The notes under the pieces: generated by a model
Seen by the model: only the letters and a program-made list of their open reading frames with translations
What the model was told of the DNA's origin: nothing
Databases searched by the model: none
From: Dendrosporobacter quercicolus
GTDB lineage: Bacteria > Bacillota > Negativicutes > DSM-1736 > Dendrosporobacteraceae
Reading direction: 5' to 3'
Assembly (NCBI RefSeq): GCF_900104455.1
Contig: NZ_FNHB01000005.1
Location: forward strand, 196,912 to 260,911
DNA: 64,000 bases
Translations under genes and position numbers: made by a program
Shown: piece by piece, positions 50,641-60,467 of the stretch
Layout: every line of letters starts with the position of its first letter
How positions within the stretch are numbered: the stretch's first letter is position 1

Positions 50641-50756
50641 AAGGCTGGTCTTTTACCCAGGACAGGGTTTCTTCGACTTGCCTATTTGTATTATACCTTT
50701 CACCTGGACGAATTTCAAGCATTAAAAATGAAGATCCAATGTTAAGGAGGAAATGA

Positions 50757-51581
<825 letters not shown>

Positions 51582-51610
51582 AAGTCAAAAAATGACGGAG
51601 AGTGGACGCA

Positions 51611-51937
51611 ATGTTGTTGGTGAGAGCAATTATAAGACCGGAAAAGAGAGATGAAGTGCTGCTGGAACTGGCCAAAGCCGGGTTTAATGCGGCAACCGTA
51701 GTGGATGTTGTCGGCCGGGGCAAGCAAAAGGGGATTAAAATCGGCGGGATTGTTTACGACGAAATTCCCAAGGTTTTACTGATGATCGCAACCCGGACTG
51801 AATATAAGGATGATATTATCAGTGTCATCATTCGCGCAGCGAAAACGTCGGAAAAAGGGGCTTTTGGCGATGGCAAAATATTCATCAGCTCGATTGACGA
51901 GACCTATACAATATCCTCCGGCGCCACAGGCATATAG
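51611..51937 (+). CDS. nifI1: PII-like regulator NifI1
   Basis: PII-family protein that, with NifI2, binds NifDK and blocks Fe-protein access when fixed nitrogen is plentiful; 2-oxoglutarate relieves this (established for archaea and known also in Firmicutes). PII landmarks: MLLVRAIIRPEKRDEVLLEL at the N-terminus and the GDGKIFISSIDETYTISSG C-terminal part. About 108 aa. The true start is ATG 51611 with GGAGAG at spacing 8, not the in-frame GTG at 51602. Confidence 0.95.
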   Translation: MLLVRAIIRPEKRDEVLLELAKAGFNAATVVDVVGRGKQKGIKIGGIVYDEIPKVLLMIATRTEYKDDIISVIIRAAKTSEKGAFGDGKIFISSIDETYTISSGATGI

Positions 51938-51949
51938 GGAGGGCTGACA

Positions 51950-52357
51950 ATGAAGGAAATTATTGCCGTAGTCAGGATGAATAAGACGAGCGCTACAAAG
52001 CAGGCGTTGGTTAAGTCCGGCGCCGCCGGATTTACCGCCTTGAAGGTAATGGGCCGCGGGCGATTGGTTCAGGATGAATCGTCCATTATTGAACGCAAAA
52101 ATAAACTTCTGCAATTAGCCGGTGATGATGAGCAGGAAACAGCTTTACTAATTGAAGGGTTTTTAACGGGTGAGCGCCTGTTTCCCCGCCGTCTGTTTAA
52201 TGTGCTGGCCAACGACGAAGATGTGGAAGGAATTGTTGCGGCAATTATCGCCGCAAACCGGACCGACAACAATGTCGGCGACGGTAAAATATTTGTTCTG
52301 CCGGTCACGGACGCAGTTCGCGTTCGTACCGGTGAAACCGGGGAAGCTGCTGTGTGA
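51950..52357 (+). CDS. nifI2: PII-like regulator NifI2
   Basis: Second PII-family subunit of the nitrogenase switch-off complex. It has the PII start MKEIIAVVRMNKTSATKQAL, a longer T-loop region than GlnB (about residues 35-75, as in other NifI2), and the closing GDGKIFVLPVTDAVRVRTGE. 135 aa, the usual NifI2 size. 12 bp after nifI1 and 33 bp before nifD. This pair between nifH and nifD is the archaeal/clostridial arrangement. Confidence 0.95.
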   Translation: MKEIIAVVRMNKTSATKQALVKSGAAGFTALKVMGRGRLVQDESSIIERKNKLLQLAGDDEQETALLIEGFLTGERLFPRRLFNVLANDEDVEGIVAAIIAANRTDNNVGDGKIFVLPVTDAVRVRTGETGEAAV

Positions 52358-52390
52358 TTTAAGCGTCGAAAGAAAAGGAGGTCGCAGATC

Positions 52391-54010
52391 ATGGCGATGA
52401 CAGAAAAACAATTAGAGGAAATACTGGCCCAGTATCCTTCAAAAACCCAAAAGAACCGCAAAAAACATGTGCTGGTTAAAGATTCGACAACAGAAAATCC
52501 CCAGGTCATTGAGGCCAATACCCGGACCATTCCCGGTATTATTACCAACCGCGGCTGCGCTTACGCCGGCTGCAAGGGCGTAGTTGTCGGACCGATTAAA
52601 GATATGGTGCACATTACGCACGGACCGGTTGGCTGCGCCTACTATACCTGGGGAACGCGGCGCAATAAGGCTAAAACCGAAGATCCGGATAAGAATTTCA
52701 TCAATTACTGCTTTACTACCGACATGCAGGAAAGTGATATTGTTTTTGGCGGCGAGAAAAAGTTAACCAAAGTCATTGATGATGTCATGTCAATCTTTAA
52801 GCCCAACGCCATTTCCATTGCGGCAACCTGCCCGGTCGGCTTGATCGGCGATGATTTAGGCGCGGTGGCCAGAAAAGCCGAGGAGAAATATGGGATTCAG
52901 GTATTGGCTTTCAACTGTGAAGGCTATAAGGGCGTCAGCCAGTCCGCCGGTCATCATATTGCCAATAATGGTTTAATGCAGCATGTCATTGGTAAAGGCG
53001 CGCTGGAAGAAGCGCCGGCCAAGTACGCGATTAACCTGCTGGGCGAGTATAATATCGGCGGTGACGGCTGGGAGGTAGAAAGGGTTCTTAAAGAGATTGG
53101 CTATCATATTGTTACGGTCATGACCGGCGACGGGAAGTACGAGGATTTAAAGAATGCGCATGTAGCCGAATTGAACCTGGTGCAATGCCACCGGTCAATC
53201 AACTATATTGCGGAAATGCTGGAAATTAAATATGGCACACCGTGGCTGAAGGTCAATTTTGTCGGCGTTCAGGCCACTATTGATACATTGCGCAATATTG
53301 CCGAGTACTTTGGGGATGAAGCGCTGACCGAAAAGACGGAAGCCGTAATCGCCAAGGAATTGGCCCGCATTGAGTCTAAACTCGATCAGTATAAAAAAAT
53401 CTGTGAAGGCAAGACGGCTTTCTGTTTTGTCGGCGGGTCCCGCGGCCATCATTATCAAGGCTTGTTCAGGGAACTGGGCATTGAAACCGTATTGGCAGGC
53501 TATGAGTTTGCCCACCGCGACGACTATGAAGGCCGGCAGGTTATTCCGGATATCAAGCTGGACGCCGACACAAAAAACATCCCGGATCTGACGGTGGAAA
53601 AAGATCCGGAGCGGTTTAAGCTTAAACTGTCCCCTGAACGTTATGAAGAATTAAAGAAAAAAATTCCGCTTGGACAGTATTGCGGCATGAATGTGGAAAT
53701 GAAAGACGGAACAGTGATTGTTGACGATCTCAATCATTATGAGACGGAAGAATTCATTAAAATTCTGAAACCGGATATCCTGGCCTCGGGGATCAAGGAT
53801 AAATATGTTATTCAGAAGATGGGGATTCCCTCCAAGCAGCTGCATTCGTATGATTATAGCGGCCCTTACGCCGGTTTTAACGGCGCGTTGAAATTCGCCG
53901 AAGACATTTGCATGAGTTTTTCATCGCCAACCTGGAATTTCATTACTCCACCCTGGAAAGATGAACCTTTGCTTACCGGCACAGTAGCAGATGCGGAAGG
54001 AGTGGCCTAA
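52391..54010 (+). CDS. nifD: Nitrogenase MoFe protein alpha chain
   Basis: Holds FeMo-co with NifK. P-cluster ligands are Cys56, Cys82 and Cys147; the FeMo-co ligands correspond to the Cys in LVQCHRSINY (near 266) and the His in LHSYDYSGPY (near 483). At 539 aa it carries the insertion of about 50 residues (roughly 385-435, LDADTKNIPDLTVEKDPERF...) found in Clostridium pasteurianum NifD. That places it in the clostridial Mo-nitrogenase group. No delta subunit (vnfG/anfG) accompanies it. RBS AAGGAGG. Confidence 0.97.
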   Translation: MAMTEKQLEEILAQYPSKTQKNRKKHVLVKDSTTENPQVIEANTRTIPGIITNRGCAYAGCKGVVVGPIKDMVHITHGPVGCAYYTWGTRRNKAKTEDPDKNFINYCFTTDMQESDIVFGGEKKLTKVIDDVMSIFKPNAISIAATCPVGLIGDDLGAVARKAEEKYGIQVLAFNCEGYKGVSQSAGHHIANNGLMQHVIGKGALEEAPAKYAINLLGEYNIGGDGWEVERVLKEIGYHIVTVMTGDGKYEDLKNAHVAELNLVQCHRSINYIAEMLEIKYGTPWLKVNFVGVQATIDTLRNIAEYFGDEALTEKTEAVIAKELARIESKLDQYKKICEGKTAFCFVGGSRGHHYQGLFRELGIETVLAGYEFAHRDDYEGRQVIPDIKLDADTKNIPDLTVEKDPERFKLKLSPERYEELKKKIPLGQYCGMNVEMKDGTVIVDDLNHYETEEFIKILKPDILASGIKDKYVIQKMGIPSKQLHSYDYSGPYAGFNGALKFAEDICMSFSSPTWNFITPPWKDEPLLTGTVADAEGVA

Positions 54011-55399
54011 ATGTTAGATTGTACACCGAAAGAAATTAAGCAGCGCACCGGCGGCGGATTGATTAATCCCGCCAAAACCTGCCAGCCGATCGGGGCTATG
54101 TATGCCGCCCTGGGAATTCACAAATGCCTGCCGCACAGCCATGGTTCGCAAGGCTGCTGCTCTTTCCACCGGATGCATTTGACCAGGCATTTCCGTGATC
54201 CGGTGATGGCTTCAACCAGCAGCTTTACCGAGGGAGCATCTGTTTTTGGCGGCGGGGCCAATCTTAAAACAGCGATTAAAAATGTGTTTTCCATTTATAA
54301 TCCCGATGTTATGGCGGTGCATACCACTTGTCTGACTGAGACGATTGGCGATGATATTCCCAATATTATCAGTTCGGCTGAAGTTCCGGAAGGCAAAGTG
54401 GTTATTCATGCCAATACGCCGAGTTACCAGGGCTCCCATGTGACCGGCTTTTCGAATATGGTTAAAGGCATGGTCAATTATTTTTCCGCAGCTACCGAAC
54501 CAATTAAAAAAGAGCAGATTAATGTCATCCCGGGTTTTGTCAATCCGGCCGATATGCGGGAAATAAAACGGATGATGAATCTGATGGGGGCAAAATATAT
54601 CATGTTTCCCGACACTTCGGGGGTTGTTGATTCGCCGATGACGGGTGAATTTCAGATGTTTCCCGAAGGCGGTACTACGGTTGAGCAGTTAAAAGACACC
54701 GGCAACTCCAAACTAACCGTGGCCTTAGGACGTTTTGCCTCCAGTGATTCCGCCGAAGTATTGGCAAAAAAATGCAAGGTTCCCGTCGCCACGCTGAAAA
54801 CGCCGATTGGCATAAAAGCAACCGATGCTTTTCTGATGGTGATCAGACGGATATTTGTCAAAGAAATTGTCGCTGAACTGGAACTGGAACGCGGCCAGCT
54901 GGTTGACGTTATGACTGACACCCACTTCCATTTTCACGGGAAAAAAGTTGCGATATTCGGTGATTCGGATATTGTAACCGGCGTCACGGAATTTGTACTC
55001 AGTCTGGGCATGGAACCGGTTCACATTTTGACCGGCACGCCCGGCGGGGCAATCGGTTCGGCGGTCGGCAGCTTTGAAGAAGATATCCAGGAAATGCTGC
55101 TGCTGGCCGGAGTAAAAAGTAATGTGAAAGCCGGCGGGGATTTGTTTACCTTTCATCAATGGATTAAAAATGAGCCGGTGGATTTAATTATCGGCAACAC
55201 CTACGGTAAATATATTGCCAGAGCGGAAGATATTCCTCTGGTGCGGGTTGGCTTTCCGATTCTTGACAGAAGCGTTCATTCTTATCTGCCGATTGTCGGG
55301 TATCGCGGGGCGATGCGGCTGCTGGAAATGATCAGTAATGCCCTGCTGGATCGCCAGGACCGGGATGCGGCGGATGAGGATTTTGAGTTGGTTATGTAA
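54011..55399 (+). CDS. nifK: Nitrogenase MoFe protein beta chain
   Basis: Beta subunit of the MoFe protein, completing the P-cluster. The expected cysteines appear in PAKTCQPIGAMYAALGIHKCLPHSHGSQGCC and TTCLTETIGDD. 462 aa, shorter than the proteobacterial type because the N-terminal extension is missing, as in C. pasteurianum. The ATG begins directly after the nifD stop codon with no gap, so translation is coupled. Confidence 0.97.
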   Translation: MLDCTPKEIKQRTGGGLINPAKTCQPIGAMYAALGIHKCLPHSHGSQGCCSFHRMHLTRHFRDPVMASTSSFTEGASVFGGGANLKTAIKNVFSIYNPDVMAVHTTCLTETIGDDIPNIISSAEVPEGKVVIHANTPSYQGSHVTGFSNMVKGMVNYFSAATEPIKKEQINVIPGFVNPADMREIKRMMNLMGAKYIMFPDTSGVVDSPMTGEFQMFPEGGTTVEQLKDTGNSKLTVALGRFASSDSAEVLAKKCKVPVATLKTPIGIKATDAFLMVIRRIFVKEIVAELELERGQLVDVMTDTHFHFHGKKVAIFGDSDIVTGVTEFVLSLGMEPVHILTGTPGGAIGSAVGSFEEDIQEMLLLAGVKSNVKAGGDLFTFHQWIKNEPVDLIIGNTYGKYIARAEDIPLVRVGFPILDRSVHSYLPIVGYRGAMRLLEMISNALLDRQDRDAADEDFELVM

Positions 55400-55439
55400 T
55401 TGACTTTAAGGTTGAAATTGTACCAGAGAGGATGTGATC

Positions 55440-56774
55440 ATGTTGGAAGCAGCACTTGTAATCACCGAACGAAATGATTCAATTGCCCAAAAAGGCCGGC
55501 AAAAGAACCAGATTAAGTGTGATACCGATAGTGTGGCAGGCTGTGTCAGCCAGCGGGCCTGTGTGTATTGCGGGGCCAGAGTTGTGCTTAATCCGGTTAC
55601 TGATGCCATCCATCTGGTGCACGGCCCCATTGGCTGTGCCAGTTATACCTGGGATATCCGGGGCAGTCTAAGCAGCGGGGAAGAGCTGTACCGTAACAGC
55701 TTTTCGACTGATTTGAAGGAACAGGACGTCATTTTCGGCGGAGAGAAAAAGCTGGCCCAGGCGATTGATGAACTTGTGGCGAAATATCCGTCCCCGGTGG
55801 TGTTTGTTTACTCAACTTGTATCGTAGGCGTAATTGGCGATGATTTGGAAGCAATCTGCAAGGCTGCTTCTAAAAAACATGGCATTGAAGTTTTACCGGT
55901 GCAGTCAAGCGGTTTTATTGGCAATAAATCGGCCGGTTACCGGGCGGCCTGTGATACCTTGCTCCGGCTTATTGAGCCGCCCCAGTCCCGGAAAAATCAG
56001 CATAGCATTAATTATCTGGGTGATTTTAATTTAGCTGGTGAAGCCTGGATTATCCGCAACTATTTACACGAAATAGGCGTTGATGTCAATGTAGTGTTTA
56101 CGGGGGACTCCAGCTATGCTGAACTTAAGACAGCGGCAACGGCTTCACTGAATATTATTCAGTGCGCCGGATCCATGGCTTATCTGGCCGAAAAAATGGA
56201 ACAGATCTATGATATTCCTTATTTGCGGATTTCCTTTGTCGGACTGGAAGATACGGTTGATTCGCTGCGCCGGATCGCTCTGGCGCTAGGCGATGCCGGC
56301 ATGATTGCCAGAGCCGAGGCCCTCATTGCGCGGGAAACTGCCCGGGTTCAGCCAATTCTGGCGACATACCGGGAGAAATTCAAAGGGAAAAAAGCAGCAA
56401 TCTATGTCGGCGGCGGTTTTAAAGCAATCTCGCTCATCAAGCAGTTCCGGGAAATCGGCATTGAAGTTGTCATGATTGGCACCCAAACCGGGCAACGGGA
56501 AGAATATGAAACGATTCATGAGCTGGTTGAGGAAGGGACGATCATTCTGGATGATGCCAATCCGGCGGAACTGGAAAGATTTATGGTCGGGCAGGGCGCG
56601 CATATTCTGGTGGGCGGGGTTAAGGAGCGGCCGCTGGCTTATAAACTGGGCGTTTGTTTTATTGATCACAATCATGACCGTAAGCATCCGTTGAGCGGTT
56701 TTACCGGCGCTGTAAATTTTGCCCAAGAAGTTTATTCAACGCTTTGTTCACCGGTCTGGAACTTTGTTCGTTAA
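55440..56774 (+). CDS. nifE: Nitrogenase cofactor scaffold protein NifE
   Basis: Assembles FeMo-co with NifN from NifB-co before transfer to NifDK. It resembles NifD, keeping the P-cluster-like cysteines (RACVYCGARVVLNPVTDAIHLVHGPIGCASYTWDIRG, STCIVGVIGDD) but lacking the clostridial insertion. About 444 aa. ATG at 55440 with GAGAGGA at spacing 7; a GTG two codons upstream is in frame. It ends 14 bp before the nifN start. Confidence 0.95.
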   Translation: MLEAALVITERNDSIAQKGRQKNQIKCDTDSVAGCVSQRACVYCGARVVLNPVTDAIHLVHGPIGCASYTWDIRGSLSSGEELYRNSFSTDLKEQDVIFGGEKKLAQAIDELVAKYPSPVVFVYSTCIVGVIGDDLEAICKAASKKHGIEVLPVQSSGFIGNKSAGYRAACDTLLRLIEPPQSRKNQHSINYLGDFNLAGEAWIIRNYLHEIGVDVNVVFTGDSSYAELKTAATASLNIIQCAGSMAYLAEKMEQIYDIPYLRISFVGLEDTVDSLRRIALALGDAGMIARAEALIARETARVQPILATYREKFKGKKAAIYVGGGFKAISLIKQFREIGIEVVMIGTQTGQREEYETIHELVEEGTIILDDANPAELERFMVGQGAHILVGGVKERPLAYKLGVCFIDHNHDRKHPLSGFTGAVNFAQEVYSTLCSPVWNFVR

Positions 56775-56788
56775 AGGAGGGGGAAGCT

Positions 56789-58183
56789 GTGGGGCCGGAA
56801 AACAGCAATTATCGCAATTTGAATGAAAATCCGTGCAGCATGTGTATGCCGATGGGAGCAATCCTGCCGTTTAAGGGAATTGAAGAGGCCATGGTAGTTT
56901 TACACGGGTCACAGGGCTGCAGCACATATATGCGCCGTCATATTGCCGAACACTTTAACGAGCCGGTGGATGTCGGATCCTCAGCGCTTAACGAGAAAGG
57001 GACGGTATACGGCGGTGAAGGCAATTTAAAAAAGGCTTTGGATAACATCATTAAGGTTTATCAGCCCAAACTTATCGGCGTGTTAACCACCTGCCTGGCT
57101 GAGACCATTGGCGAGGATATTCGCCGGATCACAACCGATTATCTTGCAGAGCGCGGCCTGGAGGATCTGGCCATCGTACCGGCAGCCACGCCAGGCTATG
57201 GCGGCAATCATCCCGAAGGTTATTTTCTGGCGGTGCGCAGCATTGTGGAAACATTAACCGGGGAAACCGGAACCCACGCGAAAGTAAACATTATTATTCC
57301 GAACATCAGTCCCGCCGACGTTAGAGAACTGAAACGAATTCTTCAGCTGATGGAGGTAGACTACGTACTTTTGCCTGATATTTCGGACACCCTGGACCGG
57401 CCTTATGAAAAACCATATACTAAGATAGCCAAAGGCGGCACCAAAATCGCAGATATTAAAGCCATGGGCGGAGCAGCAGCCACAATTCAGATGGGAATAA
57501 CGATGGCTGATGAATTATCGCCCGGCAAATATCTGGCTGAACGATTCGGGGTGCCGCTGTTTAATTTACCAATACCAATTGGCGTTGACAATACGGACTT
57601 GTTCATCAATACGCTCAGCAATATTACCGGAAAGCCTTGCCCGGACGGCCTTAAACACGAACGGGGGCGTCTGCTGGACGCCATGATCGACTCGCATAAG
57701 TATAATTTCCAGGGGCGTTCCGTTGTGTTCGGTGAACCGGAGCTGGTCTACGCTGTGGCGAAGACCTGCTTTGAGAATGGCATTTTCCCGCTGGTGGTCG
57801 CCAGCGGCAGCAAGAATGACCGGCTGGGCAAGCTGCTCGAACGGGAAATTGAGCTGGCGCCGGAAAAACCGGTCATATTAAACGAAGCGGATTTTACGCA
57901 GATCAGGGAGAAAAGCAAAGCTGCCGGCGTCAACGTGGCTATTGGCCATTCCGACGGACGTTATCTTACGGAGAAGGAAGGTATTCCGCTCGTACGGTTG
58001 GGTTTTCCAATTCATGACAGGGTTGGCGGGCAGCGGTTGCTGTCGGTGGGCTACACCGGAACGGCAATGCTGCTGGACCGAATTACGAATACGCTGCTGG
58101 AAAACAAATATAAAACCTATCGCAGTGTGATGAAAGAAAAATATTTCAGGGATTCGAAGCAAAGAATCGCTGGTGCGAAATGA
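56789..58183 (+). CDS. nifN: Nitrogenase cofactor scaffold protein NifN
   Basis: NifK-like partner of NifE in the cofactor scaffold. The conserved cysteine region appears as NENPCSMCMPMGAILPFKGIEEAMVVLHGSQGCSTYMRRH, and LTTCLAETIGEDI follows. About 464 aa. The GTG at 56789 has AAAGGAGGGGG at spacing 6 and is preferred to the upstream in-frame codon at 56744, which would overlap nifE by 31 bp. Ends just upstream of nifB, with the nifB ribosome site overlapping its stop region. Confidence 0.95.
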   Translation: MGPENSNYRNLNENPCSMCMPMGAILPFKGIEEAMVVLHGSQGCSTYMRRHIAEHFNEPVDVGSSALNEKGTVYGGEGNLKKALDNIIKVYQPKLIGVLTTCLAETIGEDIRRITTDYLAERGLEDLAIVPAATPGYGGNHPEGYFLAVRSIVETLTGETGTHAKVNIIIPNISPADVRELKRILQLMEVDYVLLPDISDTLDRPYEKPYTKIAKGGTKIADIKAMGGAAATIQMGITMADELSPGKYLAERFGVPLFNLPIPIGVDNTDLFINTLSNITGKPCPDGLKHERGRLLDAMIDSHKYNFQGRSVVFGEPELVYAVAKTCFENGIFPLVVASGSKNDRLGKLLEREIELAPEKPVILNEADFTQIREKSKAAGVNVAIGHSDGRYLTEKEGIPLVRLGFPIHDRVGGQRLLSVGYTGTAMLLDRITNTLLENKYKTYRSVMKEKYFRDSKQRIAGAK

Positions 58184-58193
58184 GGTGAAAGTA

Positions 58194-59480
58194 ATGAGTT
58201 GTGGCGGCTGTACTGATCAAAGAGAGGTTTCACTGCAAACCTCAGTCAGTGAACAAACGGCAAAGCATCCCTGTTATTCCCAAGAGGCGCATACCAGATA
58301 TGCCCGTATGCATTTACCGGTTGCCCCCCACTGCAATATCAGCTGTAATTACTGTAACCGCAAGTTTAATTGTGTGAATGAAAGCCGCCCCGGGGTAACC
58401 AGCGAGGTGCTTACTCCCGCCGATGCCAGGCGCAAGTTTGCTATGGTCAAGGAAAAGGTTGAGCAGCTAAGCGTTGTGGGAATCGCCGGACCTGGCGATG
58501 CCCTGGCGAATTGGCCGGAAACCAGGGAATCCATTGAAAGAATAAAAGCGGCTGCGCCGGATATTGTTTTCTGCCTATCGACAAACGGACTGATGCTGCC
58601 TGATTTTGCTCAGGAAATTGTTGATTTGGGGATTCACCATGTTACAGTCACTGTCAATTGCCTGGATACTGAAATTGGCGCCAGAATCTATAAATTCGTT
58701 CATTACCGCGGTCAAAAACTTACCGGGGTGGAGGCTGCAGCGACTTTACTGAAAAACCAGTTGGAAGGAATCGGATTTCTGGTTAAACATGGTGTGCTGG
58801 TAAAAATCAATATTGTGATGATGAAGGGAATCAATGACCGGCATATTCCGGAAGTGGTGCAAAAGATGAAAGAACTTGGGGTATTTGTGACGAATATTAT
58901 GCCGTTAATTCCGGCTCCGGGCAGTGTATTTGAACATATGCCCCAAACCAGCATGAAAGAAGTCAGCGACATGCGCTCGGCCTGTGAGCAATATTTGCCG
59001 CAGATGCGCCACTGCCGGCAGTGCCGGGCTGACGCGATTGGACTTTTGGGGCAGGACCGCTCCCATGAGTTCCGTTTGGCTCCGCCCGCTTATGAACAGC
59101 CGGCGGCCCGTCCTGTTCTGAAAGAATATAAAATTGCAGTTACCACCAAGTACGGCCGGATGGTGGATCAGCATTTTGGTCATGCCGAAGAATTTTTAAT
59201 CTACCAGGGCAATAAAAATAAGTTTACTTTGATTGAAACCCGCAAAGCGGATCAATATTGCCAGGGCATGGAAAATTGCACCAATCGGGAGAAATTGCGG
59301 GATGCAACGTTAAATGTTATACAGGACTGCGACGCTGTATTGACCATGCGTATCGGTTATCAAGCGCAAAAGCGGCTGCTGAAAAAAGGAATCATGAGCA
59401 TTGAATTTTGCGATTCAGTCTATAATGGTTTGCATTATACCGTTGAGCAGCTGTCGATGCTAAAAAGTAATGTAATATAG
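58194..59480 (+). CDS. nifB: NifB-co synthase: radical SAM protein with NifX-like tail
   Basis: Radical S-adenosylmethionine enzyme that inserts carbide and builds the 8Fe-9S precursor of FeMo-co. The radical SAM motif is CNISCNYC (Cys47, Cys51, Cys54), with further cluster cysteines in CNRKFNC and HCRQCRADAIG. The last 120 residues (from YKIAVTTKYGRMVDQHFGHAEEF, near 306) form a NifX/NafY-like domain, a cofactor carrier fused to the enzyme. 428 aa. ATG at 58194 with GAGGTGAAAGT; GTG at 58173 would overlap nifN. Confidence 0.96.
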   Translation: MSCGGCTDQREVSLQTSVSEQTAKHPCYSQEAHTRYARMHLPVAPHCNISCNYCNRKFNCVNESRPGVTSEVLTPADARRKFAMVKEKVEQLSVVGIAGPGDALANWPETRESIERIKAAAPDIVFCLSTNGLMLPDFAQEIVDLGIHHVTVTVNCLDTEIGARIYKFVHYRGQKLTGVEAAATLLKNQLEGIGFLVKHGVLVKINIVMMKGINDRHIPEVVQKMKELGVFVTNIMPLIPAPGSVFEHMPQTSMKEVSDMRSACEQYLPQMRHCRQCRADAIGLLGQDRSHEFRLAPPAYEQPAARPVLKEYKIAVTTKYGRMVDQHFGHAEEFLIYQGNKNKFTLIETRKADQYCQGMENCTNREKLRDATLNVIQDCDAVLTMRIGYQAQKRLLKKGIMSIEFCDSVYNGLHYTVEQLSMLKSNVI

Positions 59481-59493
59481 AGGAGGCCATAGA

Positions 59494-59802
59494 ATGAATA
59501 AACCGAAGCATCATATCTTTGTTTGTGTAAGCTCCCGGATCAACGGCCAGCTTAAGGGCGCCTGCCATACAAAAGACGGCCTGGCTATCATGGAGAAATT
59601 TATGGAAGAAATCGAAGAAAGAGAACTGGGCGGTGACGTATTTCTTACCAATACCGGCTGTTTCAGCATCTGTGGTCAGGGCCCAATTGTTGTTGTGTAC
59701 CCGGATAATATCTGGTACGGGCAAGTAAGCCCTGACGATGTTGAAGAAATCATGGAATCGCATATTGAAGGCGGCGCAGTGGTTAAGCGACTGGCCATTT
59801 AA
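59494..59802 (+). CDS. Thioredoxin-like [2Fe-2S] ferredoxin
   Basis: 102-aa ferredoxin of the thioredoxin-like class. Ligand cysteines are Cys11, Cys24, Cys56 and Cys60 (FVCVSS, KGACHTK, TGCFSIC). Members of this type sit downstream of nifB in many clostridial and other diazotrophs, where they may serve NifB or nitrogenase electron transfer (the role is not settled). RBS GAGGAGG. Same operon, 13 bp after nifB. Confidence 0.92.
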   Translation: MNKPKHHIFVCVSSRINGQLKGACHTKDGLAIMEKFMEEIEERELGGDVFLTNTGCFSICGQGPIVVVYPDNIWYGQVSPDDVEEIMESHIEGGAVVKRLAI

Positions 59803-59827
59803 TTCAGACTGAGGGGAGGGAGCGCCG

Positions 59828-60448
59828 ATGCCGTTCAACATCGCAGTAGCGCTTGATCAGCATGGCAATACCACGTCAATAGATGAACCGGCCCGGATTG
59901 TTGTTTATCAGAAAAAGCAGGACGCCTGGCTGGCCGTCCAGGAATTCGTCTATGATTTGGAGCAGAGCAAAGGAGTCCGTCATATGCGGCAGAAGCTGGC
60001 TGAACTGGTTGCTGACATTGCCAAAAGCAGTCAGATATTTGTCGGGTTATCAGTGACCGGCATTCCCTATTTTGAGCTGGAAAAGGCCGGAATGGTCATT
60101 TGGGAATTCGAAGGCCGGCCGGCTGAATTTCTGAGCTATATTGAAGATAAGGAAGAAGAGGCCCGGCTGGCCCGGGACAAAATGAAGCCGATTGCAGTGC
60201 CAGCGCCCCGTCAAACTGCTCCTGGCCGGTTCTTTATCTCGCTCAAGGAAGTGCAGGAAAACAACGCCGGTATAACCAGCAAGCAGGTATTATTTTCTTT
60301 TGTGAACAAGGCTGAATTTGATCAACTGGAGGTTGTCTGCAATCATGTTCCGCCCTGGCTGGAAACGATCGTGCTGGAGAAAAACTTCGTGTGCCTGAAA
60401 GAACAAATAAGCCAGAAAGAGATCAGGGTGACGGTAAGCAAAAAATAA
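59828..60448 (+). CDS. AnfO-family nitrogenase accessory protein
   Basis: 206-aa protein resembling the AnfO family (Fe-only nitrogenase accessory proteins): opens FNIAVALDQHGNTTSIDEPARI, has the mid-region IFVGLSVTGIPYFELEKAGMVIWEFEG and a variable linker rich in Pro/Ala near residues 115-130. The molecular function of the family is not known. Here it sits in a Mo-type operon with no anfDGK, between the ferredoxin and nifV, so the label AnfO should not be read as evidence of an Fe-only enzyme. Confidence 0.8.
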   Translation: MPFNIAVALDQHGNTTSIDEPARIVVYQKKQDAWLAVQEFVYDLEQSKGVRHMRQKLAELVADIAKSSQIFVGLSVTGIPYFELEKAGMVIWEFEGRPAEFLSYIEDKEEEARLARDKMKPIAVPAPRQTAPGRFFISLKEVQENNAGITSKQVLFSFVNKAEFDQLEVVCNHVPPWLETIVLEKNFVCLKEQISQKEIRVTVSKK

Positions 60449-60467
60449 CCGAAATGAGGTAGAAATT

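Noticed and set aside
50300-50756. Sigma-54 promoter and ANTAR-type two-hairpin target upstream of nifH
   Set aside because: No TGGCAC-N5-TTGC element was found, and the hairpin loops lack the A1/G4 hexaloop expected for ANTAR proteins.
52391-55399. Alternative (V or Fe-only) nitrogenase suggested by the AnfO-like gene
   Set aside because: No delta-subunit gene, presence of nifE, nifN and nifV, and a clostridial Mo-type insertion in NifD point to the Mo enzyme.
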